Shown: one piece after another, positions 17,478 through 25,460 of the stretch
Position numbering within the stretch: the stretch's first letter is position 1
Layout of the letters: every line of letters starts with the position of its first letter
The notes under the pieces: generated by a model
Databases searched by the model: none
The model's input: only the letters and a program-made list of their open reading frames with translations
What the model was told of the DNA's origin: nothing
Position numbers and translations under genes: made by a program
Source: an uncultured Lachnospiraceae bacterium
GTDB lineage: Bacteria; Bacillota; Clostridia; Lachnospirales; Lachnospiraceae
Length of the DNA: 64,000 nt
Direction of reading: 5' to 3'
Assembly (NCBI GenBank): GCA_947174505.1
Contig: CAMWJF010000003.1
Coordinates: 62,001-126,000 of the forward strand

Positions 17478-18785
17478 TCAATCGCCCTCCGGCGCATCCT
17501 CCCCCCGCTCTGGCTCCCTGCCGCCAAAAACCAGATCCAGCACGTGCGCCAAAACATCACATGCGTTATGTATTTCCTCCTCCGTATTGTTCTGCGCGCC
17601 CAGCTCAATCAGCAGGGATTTCGGACAAAGGTGCATATTGTAGCGGTATGCTTTCAGGTAGATTCTGCGGGCGATCCCGGGATAATACTCATTGCACGCC
17701 GCCTGCATCTGGAAGGACAACGCCAGATTGTCCGGCAGATACGGATTTTCCAGCTGCTCAATCTCTCCCTTTGTGGTGCGGCACAGCCCGTTAAAAAACA
17801 TAAACTGCGCGGTGGGCCGCCCCTGCAGATCCATAACCAGACGCCTGTCCGCCGGCATTTCATCCCGGTGCAGGTCAATCACCGCCTCAATGGTGGGGTA
17901 TTCGGCAAGGATCGCCTCCACGGCTGGCAGCGAATTGTTGTACGCATAAGCCCTGTCCTCATCATAACATCCGTTATGGTGAATCACATTATACCCATAA
18001 TTCTCCCGCAAAAGCTCCGCCAGATACTCCCCCGCTCCCAAAATCCCGCTGTTTTCGTCACCCGGCACAGAATCGACAAAGTTCTCCTTGGAATGCGTAT
18101 GGTAAATCAAAATCTGGGGCGCATCCGCATCCCCATGGATCCGCATATCCTTTTCCAGAAGCGTCTGCGCCTGCAGAAGTCCCTCTCCCGCAACGGTGGT
18201 GCTGTCCACCGCGTAAAACGCCTTGATCAGCGCTTCGTAGGAGGACAATTCCTCCCATTGGTACTGGTAGCTTTTCTCCACCGCCTGAACAAACGATTGT
18301 TCCTCCGGCATATCTTCCGCCGTCTCTCCCTGTTCTTCCTGTTCCGACGATAAATAGAGCTCGTTTTCCTTTAAAAGGGCCGATTCCAGATTCTTTTCCA
18401 GATGCATGGCGTCGTCGCCGTACTCAAGAGCCTCCTCCGGCAGCCCCCTGTAATCCTCGTCACTTCCCTCCGGCAAAAGAAGTCTGGCATAGTCGCTCTC
18501 GGTCACACCCTCCCCTCCGTTTTCCAGCGCATAGAGCAGCCCCGGATATTGGGCAAGCAGGGCCTTGCGCAAAAAGTCGTCCCCCGACGCACGGTGGTTC
18601 GTCTCGCCCATCCTGCGGATTCCCGGCAGATAAGGCTCCATCACCAGCTCCTCCGCAATCCCGTGAAATGCGGAGCCTTCTGTTTTTTTCTCCCGCTCCC
18701 GCAAAAGTTCTGTGCAGACAAACACAAAAGTTATCATAACTACTACTATTAAAATGATTTTCAACCGCTTTCCATTCATGTACAT
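17478..18785 (-). CDS. spoIIP: Stage II sporulation protein P (SpoIIP)
   Basis: 435 residues with an N-terminal membrane anchor (residues 9-27, IILIVVVMITFVFVCTELL) and an extracellular peptidoglycan hydrolase domain. Visible motifs are ILIYHTHSKENF, VIDLHRDEM and LLIELGAQNNT, typical of the SpoIIP amidase/endopeptidase fold with metal-binding His and Glu. SpoIIP works with SpoIID and SpoIIM to thin septal peptidoglycan and drive engulfment. The gene lies between gpr and lepA, a conserved order. The shine-dalgarno region before 18785 is weak, and MNGKRLK at 18779 is an alternative. Confidence 0.92.
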   Translation of the reverse strand: MYMNGKRLKIILIVVVMITFVFVCTELLREREKKTEGSAFHGIAEELVMEPYLPGIRRMGETNHRASGDDFLRKALLAQYPGLLYALENGGEGVTESDYARLLLPEGSDEDYRGLPEEALEYGDDAMHLEKNLESALLKENELYLSSEQEEQGETAEDMPEEQSFVQAVEKSYQYQWEELSSYEALIKAFYAVDSTTVAGEGLLQAQTLLEKDMRIHGDADAPQILIYHTHSKENFVDSVPGDENSGILGAGEYLAELLRENYGYNVIHHNGCYDEDRAYAYNNSLPAVEAILAEYPTIEAVIDLHRDEMPADRRLVMDLQGRPTAQFMFFNGLCRTTKGEIEQLENPYLPDNLALSFQMQAACNEYYPGIARRIYLKAYRYNMHLCPKSLLIELGAQNNTEEEIHNACDVLAHVLDLVFGGREPERGEDAPEGD

Positions 18786-18822
18786 ACTAAGTTATATGCA
18801 CAGCGAATAGAAATATTTCGTA

Positions 18823-19689
18823 TCAAAGATTCAGCGCCCCGTTTATCCCGTCACAGATAATATGACTGATCTGACGGATCTGCTGATCTACGTCCTTTGT
18901 GGTCACATACATATTATTCAGCTCCTTAAGTGTTGCAGGCCGCTCTCCCATGGCGTCCCCCACAATCGTGGCCGCATCCACTACCGTCGGCACGCCCAGC
19001 GCCAGCACCGGAATATGCAGTGTCTCCTCCGTAATGGCGTTTCTGTGGTTACCCACACCGGAGCCGGGATGAATGCCTGTGTTTGTAATCTGGATCGTCC
19101 GGTTTAAGCGCTTGGTGGACCGGGCTGCCAGCGCGTCGATCACAATCACCATATCCGGCTTCGTCTCCCCGATCACACCCCTGATGATCTCCGCGGACTC
19201 CATACCTGTCTTCGCCATAACGCCCGGCACCAGACTGCTCACCAGATGCATCTTCGTCCGGTTGTAAGCCACCTTACCATACTCCAGCACGATATGCCTG
19301 TTGACAAAGAGATTGTCAACCACATTCGGCCCAAGGGAATCCGCCGTAACCTCCCGGTTCCCCAGCCCCACCACCAGAATCGACTGCTCCTTATCCGGAT
19401 TCGGCAAAATCCCCCGAAGCTGCTCCGCCAGAATACCGGATATTTCCTGATGATAGTCTTCCTCCGGCTCTGTCATGGCGGGCGCCTCCAGGGTGATATA
19501 GGTTCCCATAGGTTTCCCCAGCGCCTTAGCGCCGTTTTTCGTCTCTATAACCACCCGGGTAATATGCACGTCACATTCCTCGTCATAATGCTCCTCGACT
19601 ATCACTCCATGAAGCCCGGACTCTTTTTCTCCAATACCTTCTCTGGCTTCCAACGCCAAGTCCGTCCTGACATTTGACCAGCTATCCAT
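18823..19689 (-). CDS. gpr: Germination protease GPR
   Basis: About 288 residues. The start MDSWSNVRTDLALEAREG carries the RTDLA region where pro-GPR is processed. An ATG at 19701 (METAMDSW) is equally possible; the upstream open frame (to 19953) has no GPR character. Family motifs include LVVGLGNREVTADSLGP, VVIDALAARS and IGVHPGSG-like (TGIHPGSGVGNHR). GPR is an aspartate-dependent A25 protease that degrades small acid-soluble spore proteins at germination. It is expected under SigG control, though I could not point to a clear SigG box. It precedes spoIIP by 37 bases. Confidence 0.93.
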   Translation of the reverse strand: MDSWSNVRTDLALEAREGIGEKESGLHGVIVEEHYDEECDVHITRVVIETKNGAKALGKPMGTYITLEAPAMTEPEEDYHQEISGILAEQLRGILPNPDKEQSILVVGLGNREVTADSLGPNVVDNLFVNRHIVLEYGKVAYNRTKMHLVSSLVPGVMAKTGMESAEIIRGVIGETKPDMVIVIDALAARSTKRLNRTIQITNTGIHPGSGVGNHRNAITEETLHIPVLALGVPTVVDAATIVGDAMGERPATLKELNNMYVTTKDVDQQIRQISHIICDGINGALNL

Positions 19690-19701
19690 AGCAGTTTCCA
19701 T

Positions 19702-19934
19702 TCCTTTCCATTTTGGCAAGCCTACCGCATACGATGATCCTCTTAACTCGCAAACCCGCGCTTTCAGCGCTCTATGTCCGATTTCATCGGACGTTTGCCT
19801 GTTAATACTGCAAGAAAAGCAAATGTCTGCTTCGCAGCCGCTTACTTTTCTTTTGCAACTATTATATTTTATGCGCCAATTCTCCGCCTGCCCATTTTGT
19901 TTTCTATTTTTTGCAAAAATAAACAAAATATGTA
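19702..19934. other. Palindrome-rich leader between gpr and rpsT
   Basis: This gap between the divergent gpr and rpsT genes contains a perfect 7-bp hairpin with loop TTC (GTCCGAT/ATCGGAC, 19776-19792), a small AGCGC-type hairpin near 19757-19771, CTGC-TTC-GCAG near 19834-19845, and inverted A/G-rich segments around 19810-19858. It resembles the other multi-hairpin intergenic pieces of this window but lacks the GAGAATGCC hairpin. No gene is supported in it. Confidence 0.45.
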
Positions 19935-19963
19935 TTGACATCCCCATTTCCATAATCTAAAAT
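19935..19963 (+). promoter_or_regulatory. Promoter of rpsT
   Basis: TTGACA (19935-19940), 17 bases, TAAAAT (19958-19963). Transcription would begin about 60 bases before the rpsT start, leaving a short leader. Confidence 0.7.
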
Positions 19964-20033
19964 AATATGCGTGTGTCTCTGTCCAATATAAAAGAAGAAA
20001 ATAAAATGCAAATGTTTTAAAATGGAGGATGTT

Positions 20034-20297
20034 ATGGCTAATATCAAATCTGCGAAAAAGAGAATTCTGGTAAACAAGACGAAGGCTGACAGAAACAAGT
20101 CCATCAAGTCCGGCGTTAAGACAGCAATCAAGAAGGTATACGCTGCCATTGAGGCGAATGACAAGGCTGCTGCACAGAGCGCGCTGCTTGCCGCAACTTC
20201 CGCTATCGACAAGGCTACCAAGAAGGGCGTATACCACAAAAATACCTCTGCCAGAAAGGTTTCCCGCATGAACCTTGCCGTAAATAAGATGGCGTAA
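20034..20297 (+). CDS. rpsT: 30S ribosomal protein S20
   Basis: 87 residues from the ATG at 20034, set by GGAGG with a 5-base gap (an in-frame start at 20022 overlaps that site). MANIKSAKKRILVNKTKADRN is the S20 signature start; the protein is Lys/Ala-rich and helical and ends MNLAVNKMA. S20 binds 16S rRNA at the base of the 30S body. It is transcribed alone and ends at a clear terminator. Divergent orientation to gpr is the usual clostridial arrangement. Confidence 0.98.
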   Translation: MANIKSAKKRILVNKTKADRNKSIKSGVKTAIKKVYAAIEANDKAAAQSALLAATSAIDKATKKGVYHKNTSARKVSRMNLAVNKMA

Positions 20298-20332
20298 GAA
20301 GCGGTATTCTCTTAATGATATGACATTACGAA

Positions 20333-20366
20333 AGGCGAGTGCATCTGCACCCGCCTATTCTTTTTA
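20333..20366 (+). terminator. Rho-independent terminator of rpsT
   Basis: GGCG-A-GTGCA / TGCAC-C-CGCC stem (20334-20355) followed by TATTCTTTTTAT. Confidence 0.85.
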
Positions 20367-20380
20367 TGCTAAAACAACGC

Positions 20381-20516
20381 GGAGAATGCCCGTATTTTGG
20401 CATTCTCCTATGTGAGACGGAAGTTGCCACGCAACTCCTGGAACTTCTCCACGAAACAGCCTCTGCCGGTGAGCCTGACTTGCTCCGCAAGTCGAGAAGT
20501 TCTTCTCACATTGTTA
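20381..20516 (-). repeat. Interspersed palindromic element A, copy 1
   Basis: Read on the minus strand it begins with the stop codon of the TPM gene (TAACAATGTGAGAAGAA), forms several hairpins (GAGAAG-AA-CTTCTC; GACTTGC/GCAAGTC; AGTTGC/GCAACT), closes with TCTCACA pairing to TGTGAGA, and ends in a perfect 10-bp hairpin (20381-20408, GGAGAATGCC/GGCATTCTCC). No U-run follows, so it is not an ordinary terminator. Related copies lie at 22429, 42604 and 44636. Confidence 0.72.
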
Positions 20517-21389
20517 CCGGCTGCGTCCCCCGCCGCCGTGATGTCCGCCTCCGCCGCCATGGCTTCTTCCTCCGCCGCCGCTGCCACCGCTGCTTGTCTG
20601 AATTTTGCGCTGTGTCACCGTCTTTCTCAAAAATCTGTCCTGAGACGCCCGGAAAACAGGCTCCCTGCCCGCCACATAGGTAGTCGCCGTGGTCGTCTTT
20701 TTCCCCTCCTTGGACCGCCAGTTTACAGCCGCAAAAATAACAGCCGCTATTATTCCTATCAGCCAAGGGATAAATCCCGGCACATACAAACGGGATACCT
20801 TCCATCCCATCATATCATGGTAAAAGTCATTAACATAAGTCTTGTACGCACGGTAAGGGTTCTTCTCCACATAGCGGTAAACGTTGCCAAGAAGATGGTC
20901 GATATCCTCCACATAGTAGGCGTCCCTCGCCCGCCCGGTGGTGCACAGCCATGTATGTATTCTGCCGTCATCCTCCCTTGACCAGTTGTCCACCAGCATC
21001 ACGCCGTCACCGTCCGGCCTGTCGTATCCAAAACCGTCGTTCTCCCAGCGCTGCTCCGCATACACCCTCACATATTCCTCCGAAACCACGCCCGGTTCAA
21101 TCGCTCTGGCGTAATCTTCCAAAGCCTCGTCCAGTGTGACAAGAACGATATCACAGCCCGTCTGCTTCTCTCGCTTAGCAATCAGACGGCGCAGCTTCTC
21201 CTCCTCCTTGTCCGTCAGCACATCCGCATTGTCAAAAACCCTCTCACCGGTAACACATTCTGTATTTGTCCGCTGGTAATCCATTGTCTTCCCCAGCATC
21301 CAGTGCCCCAAGTGAAGCACGGCGGCCAGAAGCGCGGCGGCAGCCAGAACGATATACAGCCATCTAAAATAACGAAAATATTCTCTCAC
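20514..21389 (-). CDS. TPM-domain membrane protein
   Basis: 291 residues, starting at a GTG. An N-terminal membrane helix (LYIVLAAAALLAAVLHL) precedes a TPM domain (VFDNADVLTDKEEEKLRRLI, then CDIVLVTLDEA and DGVMLVDNWSREDDGR), the fold found in TLP18.3/YgcG/Psb32 proteins, some with phosphatase activity. A second helix (IPWLIGIIAAVIFAAVNW) and a Gly/His-rich C-terminal tail (GGSGGGGRSHGGGGGHHGGGG) follow, as in YgcG. It starts 18 bases after the zinc-ribbon gene and is likely co-transcribed. In other Firmicutes such pairs occur beside SPFH proteins; here the SPFH gene is 8 kb away. The cellular role is unknown. Confidence 0.8.
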   Translation of the reverse strand: MREYFRYFRWLYIVLAAAALLAAVLHLGHWMLGKTMDYQRTNTECVTGERVFDNADVLTDKEEEKLRRLIAKREKQTGCDIVLVTLDEALEDYARAIEPGVVSEEYVRVYAEQRWENDGFGYDRPDGDGVMLVDNWSREDDGRIHTWLCTTGRARDAYYVEDIDHLLGNVYRYVEKNPYRAYKTYVNDFYHDMMGWKVSRLYVPGFIPWLIGIIAAVIFAAVNWRSKEGKKTTTATTYVAGREPVFRASQDRFLRKTVTQRKIQTSSGGSGGGGRSHGGGGGHHGGGGRSR

Positions 21390-21407
21390 AGCTCTCGCCC
21401 ATCCCTT

Positions 21408-22391
21408 CTATAATATCTCCAGCACATGAACCGCTATGTAACAGAGAGCCGTCACCGCCGCAAACACCGATGCGCTGTAGGCCAGCACTTTTCCCCGGGA
21501 AACAGGCGTTACGCCGATCACTTTCCCCGTCTGCCCGTTCACATGGTACAGATAGGATTTATCCTTATAGCGGTAAACATACTGCCAGACAGGCATCAGC
21601 GCATAGCAGAAGCCCTCTCTGGTCAGATTCAGGTTTTTTCGGTAGGGCCGCACCGTGGTATACCCGGATATGGAGCTTTGCATCAGTTCCTCCGAAGCCT
21701 GCCTGACCTTTGCCTGCGCCCTTCCATCCAGCTCCTCCGCCTTCTGATTATAAACCTCCCCGAAAAAACCGGACATGTACTGCGGCTCAAAATCCGCAAG
21801 CGCCCGGTAATCATAAGGTTCCATCAGATCCATCACGCCGTCGTCCATGGCAATGGAAGCATCCACCGGGATCTGTTCAAAATCCACGTCCATCTGCCGG
21901 ATCACCTCGAAATAAGAAGTTTCCGTATACTCCGTGTCCCCGCTCCGCCAGGTTCTGATCCGGGTGCCCTCTCCCGCAAAATCATAGTACGCGCCATAAT
22001 CATAGAGCCAGAAAGGCACATAAATCCCTTCCATTCTCTCCAGACTCTTCGCTGACAGGAAATCGGCGGGCGCAAAAAGCCGTCTGGAAAATTCCTTCTC
22101 CATGGCTGCCACCGCACCCTCTTTTCCTATACAGAAAGGCAGGATCAGCCGCGGCTCAAAGACACCTTCCACCCGTTCGTTAAATATCAGGTAGGTGCCA
22201 CAGTGCTCACATCTGCTGGCAGAAGTATATGACGTGATCTGTAAAGGCGCACCGCAGTTTACGCATTGCACAAGGGAGCTGTCCCCGATTTTTTCCTCAC
22301 TGTCCGTACTCTCACAGTGCGGGCAGTACATTTTCTTCTTCTCCGGCAAATACACCGTATTGCCGCCGCAGTTCCTACACTTGAAAATCAT
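21408..22391 (-). CDS. Zinc-ribbon membrane protein
   Basis: 327 residues. The first 75 residues carry three zinc-ribbon half-site pairs (CRNCG, CPHC, CVNCG, CEHCG), and a C-terminal membrane helix (VLAYSASVFAAVTALCYIAVHVL) lies at about 300-322. The middle part has the VPFWLYDY and GFCYALMPVWQYVYRYKDKSYLYHVNGQTGK features of bacterial proteins annotated as TFIIB-type zinc-ribbon or double-zinc-ribbon proteins related to Bacillus YdjG. It forms a two-gene unit with the TPM protein. A function in the membrane is plausible but unproven. Confidence 0.72.
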   Translation of the reverse strand: MIFKCRNCGGNTVYLPEKKKMYCPHCESTDSEEKIGDSSLVQCVNCGAPLQITSYTSASRCEHCGTYLIFNERVEGVFEPRLILPFCIGKEGAVAAMEKEFSRRLFAPADFLSAKSLERMEGIYVPFWLYDYGAYYDFAGEGTRIRTWRSGDTEYTETSYFEVIRQMDVDFEQIPVDASIAMDDGVMDLMEPYDYRALADFEPQYMSGFFGEVYNQKAEELDGRAQAKVRQASEELMQSSISGYTTVRPYRKNLNLTREGFCYALMPVWQYVYRYKDKSYLYHVNGQTGKVIGVTPVSRGKVLAYSASVFAAVTALCYIAVHVLEIL

Positions 22392-22428
22392 GTATGTATG
22401 TCAATCCTTTCACGAAGCTAAATCCGCA

Positions 22429-22460
22429 CAGAGAATGCCGTATTTCTTCTCACATTGTTA
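22429..22460 (-). repeat. Element A, copy 2, internally deleted
   Basis: The minus strand reads TAACAATGTGAGAAGAA directly from the stop codon of the PurF-like gene, identical over 17 bases to copy 1, then jumps to the ATACGGCATTCTC end of the terminal hairpin. It looks like copy 1 with about 100 internal bases removed. Confidence 0.65.
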
Positions 22461-23864
22461 TTCGCGCCCATCCCAACAGTATGTACACAGTTTACATTTG
22501 TCAATACCGACGGAAGCGATCATATCATCCAGACGATGATACCTCAGCGTGGTAAAGTTCAGCTTTTCCCTTATCTTTTCCAGCATCCGCCCGTACTCCG
22601 CGCTGTCAGGGTCTGCATAGACAGCCAGATTCGGGTATTTATTTTCTCCCTCCAGTTCCTGAATCACCCGCCTTGCAATCAGCTCCAGCTCCGAAGTGGA
22701 ACGGGAAAAATTCAGGTATTTGCAGCCATAAAGCAGAGGCGGACAGGCAGGACGGATATGTACCTCCTTCGCGCCGCTCTGGTAAAGGAACTCCGTCGTC
22801 TCCCGAAGCTGCGTCCCCCGCACGATGGAATCGTCAATCAGAAGAAGGCTCCTGTCCTTAATCAGGTCATGCACCGGAATGAGTTTCATCTTTGCGATCA
22901 GATTCCTCTTACTCTGGATCGTAGGCATAAAAGAACGGGGCCATGTGGGTGTATACTTGATGAACGGCCTGGAAAAGGGAATCCCCGACTCGTTGGCGTA
23001 GCCAATGGCGTGGGCTGTCCCGGAATCCGGAACGCCCGCCACGATATCCGGCTTCGCATCGTCCCGCTTCGCCAGCATCGCCCCACAGTTGTAACGCATC
23101 TCCTCCACACTGATTCCCTCATAGGACGAAGAGGGATAGCCATAATAGATCCACAAAAACGTACAGATTTTCATATCCTTACCCGGCGCGGCAAGCGTCT
23201 GCACACCCTCCGCCGTCACGATGACCACTTCTCCGGGTCCAAGCTCGCGCTCCGGCACATAACCGAGATTCAGATAGGCAAAGCTCTCAAAGGACACACA
23301 ACAGGCGTCCCCCTTCTTTCCGATGGTGACAGGCGTGCGCCCCATCCGGTCCCTCGCCGCATAAATCCCCTTCGGCGTCATAATCAGTATGGTCATGGAG
23401 CCGTCAATCAGCTCCTGCGCATACTGGATGCCCTCGATCAGATTGTCACGCTGGTTAATCACAGCCGCCACCAGCTCCGTGGCATTGATATCGCCGCCGC
23501 TCATCTCCAGAAAATGCCCTTTGCCGTTCTGAAAGATTTCCGACACGATCTCGTCTTTATTGTTGATCCTGCCTACCGTGGTAATCGCATAGGTGCCATG
23601 GTGGGAACGGATAATCAGGGGCTGCGGCTCAAAATCCGAGATACAGCCGATGCCCAGCGTCCCGTACATCTTGTTTACATCCTTGTCAAATTTGGTACGG
23701 AACGGCGTATTCTCTATGTTGTGGATGGCGCGGTTAAATCCCGCCTCCGCATCATAAACTGCCATGCCAGCCCGTCTGGTTCCCAGATGGGAATGATAAT
23801 CCGTCCCAAAAAACAGATCAAAAATACAATTCTCCTTCGATGCCACTCCAAAAAAGCCGCCCAT
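22458..23864 (-). CDS. PurF-like protein without the N-terminal catalytic cysteine
   Basis: 468 residues with the full two-domain layout of amidophosphoribosyltransferase. The Ntn glutaminase-like half begins MGGFFGVASKENC, where PurF would have a processed Cys in CGVFG; here that position is Gly. The phosphoribosyltransferase half has the PRPP loop LLLIDDSIVRGTQ, and the C-terminus carries CKLCTYC, with a further Cys in ACPPLLYGC, matching the 4Fe-4S ligands of Bacillus-type PurF. It probably cannot use glutamine in the normal way, though ammonia-dependent or regulatory activity is possible. It is preceded by a GGDEF-like gene 17 bases upstream and is far from any purine operon seen here. 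The start has GGGAGG upstream. Confidence 0.82.
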   Translation of the reverse strand: MGGFFGVASKENCIFDLFFGTDYHSHLGTRRAGMAVYDAEAGFNRAIHNIENTPFRTKFDKDVNKMYGTLGIGCISDFEPQPLIIRSHHGTYAITTVGRINNKDEIVSEIFQNGKGHFLEMSGGDINATELVAAVINQRDNLIEGIQYAQELIDGSMTILIMTPKGIYAARDRMGRTPVTIGKKGDACCVSFESFAYLNLGYVPERELGPGEVVIVTAEGVQTLAAPGKDMKICTFLWIYYGYPSSSYEGISVEEMRYNCGAMLAKRDDAKPDIVAGVPDSGTAHAIGYANESGIPFSRPFIKYTPTWPRSFMPTIQSKRNLIAKMKLIPVHDLIKDRSLLLIDDSIVRGTQLRETTEFLYQSGAKEVHIRPACPPLLYGCKYLNFSRSTSELELIARRVIQELEGENKYPNLAVYADPDSAEYGRMLEKIREKLNFTTLRYHRLDDMIASVGIDKCKLCTYCWDGRE

Positions 23865-23881
23865 ATATTCCTCCCGTTTTC

Positions 23882-24433
23882 TTATATTGTATATATTTCA
23901 CAGCCGCAGCGTCCGCCCTCTTTCACCCGGTGCAATACCTTCTGCGCCTGCCGGTACATCTCCTTATAGCTTTCGCCCGATTCCCCCAAGGCCGCTCCCG
24001 CACTCAGCGTAACGGTGGGCATATCCTGATCCCCGTGCAGCAGCCTGTCGTTCACAACGGCAATCCGCCTGCGAATGCCGCTCACCTGATCGGCCGAAAG
24101 CCCCTCAATCCAGATACCGAAGGTATCCTCCGAAAGCCGCCCTATGCCGTCCCCGCCTCTGAAATACTCCCGCAGCGTGGCATAGACAGTCTGCAGCACC
24201 CGGTCCCCTGTGTCCCTGCCGTAGTGGTCATTGACTTCCTGCATACGGTCTACATCCACTAAAAGAAGACAGCCTTGCATATGCTCGCCTGTCAATGCAT
24301 CCTCCACCATTTTCTGAAAGGTACTTCTGTTCACCGCACCCGTGAGCGCATCCCGCTTCCCGGGGCCGTAACTTTTCCCGGCCGCCCTGCCCTGAGGCTG
24401 CTGTGCCGGGGAACGCCGTAAAATGTTTAACAC
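23882..24433 (-). CDS. Short GGDEF-like domain protein with degenerate active site
   Basis: 183 residues from a GTG with GGGGG upstream. Residues 28 to 183 form a GGDEF fold (RDALTGAVNRSTFQKMVEDAL, LLLVDVDRMQEVNDHYG, GDRVLQTVYATLREYFRGGDG), but the signature motif reads SEDTF in place of GGDEF. DVD for substrate/metal is kept. No sensor domain or membrane helix precedes it. It is therefore more likely a GTP- or c-di-GMP-binding protein than an active diguanylate cyclase. It lies just before the PurF-like gene, probably in one transcript. Confidence 0.78.
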   Translation of the reverse strand: MLNILRRSPAQQPQGRAAGKSYGPGKRDALTGAVNRSTFQKMVEDALTGEHMQGCLLLVDVDRMQEVNDHYGRDTGDRVLQTVYATLREYFRGGDGIGRLSEDTFGIWIEGLSADQVSGIRRRIAVVNDRLLHGDQDMPTVTLSAGAALGESGESYKEMYRQAQKVLHRVKEGGRCGCEIYTI

Positions 24434-24744
24434 TGATGTTACCCCCTGGTATCCACCTCTTTATCTTACTGTATATTGGGGCTGGTTGCAAATAGATTTT
24501 ACGTTTTAACCTCCTCCCCAACAGACACATCGTCCCGACTGTCCCGTCTTTGTCCCAACCAATAGTATCAATGTCCTGACCATTATAGAATACGTGGAAC
24601 CTAAATTCTTCATTTGACAGGCATACAGCTTTCTGAATTTCCCTTTATCGCAAAAAAAGATAGAACAGCTTGACAACCCAAAATTACAATTTGAAATCTG
24701 CTGAGGAATGTGAAAAAATCTTTGAAGAATATTATTTTAGCTAA
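24434..24744. other. Gene-free gap before the toxin-antitoxin pair
   Basis: About 310 bases between the GGDEF-like gene and the antitoxin promoter. AT content rises toward the right. I see no gene, RNA or strong hairpin in it; a TTGACA at about 24674 has no well-placed partner. Confidence 0.5.
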
Positions 24745-24778
24745 AACAATTGCTCAAATTGTTCGATTTAGATATAAT
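24745..24778 (+). promoter_or_regulatory. Promoter with inverted-repeat operator for the antitoxin operon
   Basis: TATAAT at 24773-24778 with TTGCTC at 24750-24755 (17-base spacing). A perfect 7-bp inverted repeat AACAATT-GCTCA-AATTGTT (24745-24763) covers the -35 and spacer, the expected place for autorepression by the antitoxin. Confidence 0.65.
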
Positions 24779-24804
24779 AATAGTACAAAGGAAGGAGTGG
24801 TTGT

Positions 24805-25020
24805 ATGTCGATCAGTGCAACAGAGCTTAAAAATAATCTTGGAAAATATCTGATAATATGCGCTACAGAAGATGTCTTTATCACGAAAAACGGAAAAGTA
24901 ATAGCAAAACTGACCAATCCCTATCAGGACAGAGTGGAAACTGCAAAATCCTTATTTGGCATCCTGCCCAAAGAGGCCAATATAGAGGAATCAAAAAGAG
25001 AAAGGCTTGGTACAAAATAA
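24805..25020 (+). CDS. Phd/YefM-type antitoxin
   Basis: 71 residues: MSISATELKNNLGKYLIICATEDVFITKNGKVIAKL is the Phd/YefM DNA-binding dimer fold, with the TKNGKVIA strand. The C-terminal tail (TAKSLFGILPKEANIEESKRERLG) is the expected toxin-binding segment. GGAAGGAG lies seven bases upstream. The stop codon is directly followed by the toxin start. It should repress its own promoter through the inverted repeat at 24745-24763 and neutralise the PIN toxin. Confidence 0.88.
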   Translation: MSISATELKNNLGKYLIICATEDVFITKNGKVIAKLTNPYQDRVETAKSLFGILPKEANIEESKRERLGTK

Positions 25021-25440
25021 TTGAAAGTGTTGATCGATACAAATGTGATCATTGACGCACTGACCTCCAGAGAACCTTGGAATAAAAGTGCCGAAGCAAT
25101 CTTTATTATGGCTGCGAACCATATAATGGATATGTATATTACTGCGAGTTCCGCAACAAATATTTACTATCTGGTGAGAAAATACCTTCACAGTGCAGAC
25201 CAGGCTAAACAGGTAATGGAGAAATTGTATTCCCTTGTTGGAATACTCACGGTGTCAGGTGCTGAATGTATAGATGCTCTTGCATCGTCTATCAGTGATT
25301 ATGAAGATGCTGTTGTTGAAAGAGTATCTGTAAAAGCAGATATGGATTACATTATTACGAGAAATGTAAAAGACTATCATCAGGGAATGGTGAAAGCAGT
25401 TTCCCCTGATGATTTTATTGTCTTAATGAACGACAAATAG
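25021..25440 (+). CDS. PIN-domain toxin (VapC-like ribonuclease)
   Basis: 139 residues. MKVLIDTNVIIDAL holds the first catalytic Asp, followed by the PIN-fold helices (ITASSATNIYYLVRKYL) and acidic residues in DYEDAVVERVSV and MDYIITRNVKDY. The start is a TTG immediately after the antitoxin TAA, so translation is coupled; a GTG two codons on is the alternative. PIN toxins cleave RNA, often initiator tRNA or rRNA. Base composition is more AT-rich than the neighbours, suggesting acquisition. A short hairpin follows. Confidence 0.87.
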   Translation: MKVLIDTNVIIDALTSREPWNKSAEAIFIMAANHIMDMYITASSATNIYYLVRKYLHSADQAKQVMEKLYSLVGILTVSGAECIDALASSISDYEDAVVERVSVKADMDYIITRNVKDYHQGMVKAVSPDDFIVLMNDK

Positions 25441-25460
25441 GTAAGCCTTTAAGGGCTTAC
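25441..25460. terminator. Convergent hairpin between toxin and rlmD-like gene
   Basis: GTAAGCC-TTTAAG-GGCTTAC directly after the toxin stop. It has no strong U-run, and it also contains the stop codon of the minus-strand methyltransferase gene at 25449. Confidence 0.45.

Noticed and set aside
22455-23969. Plus-strand open frame of 504 codons
   Set aside because: It is an antisense shadow of the PurF-like gene, with Arg/His/Pro-rich composition and no motifs. Similar long shadows over the pil, HD, gpr, dapA and fbp genes were rejected for the same reason.
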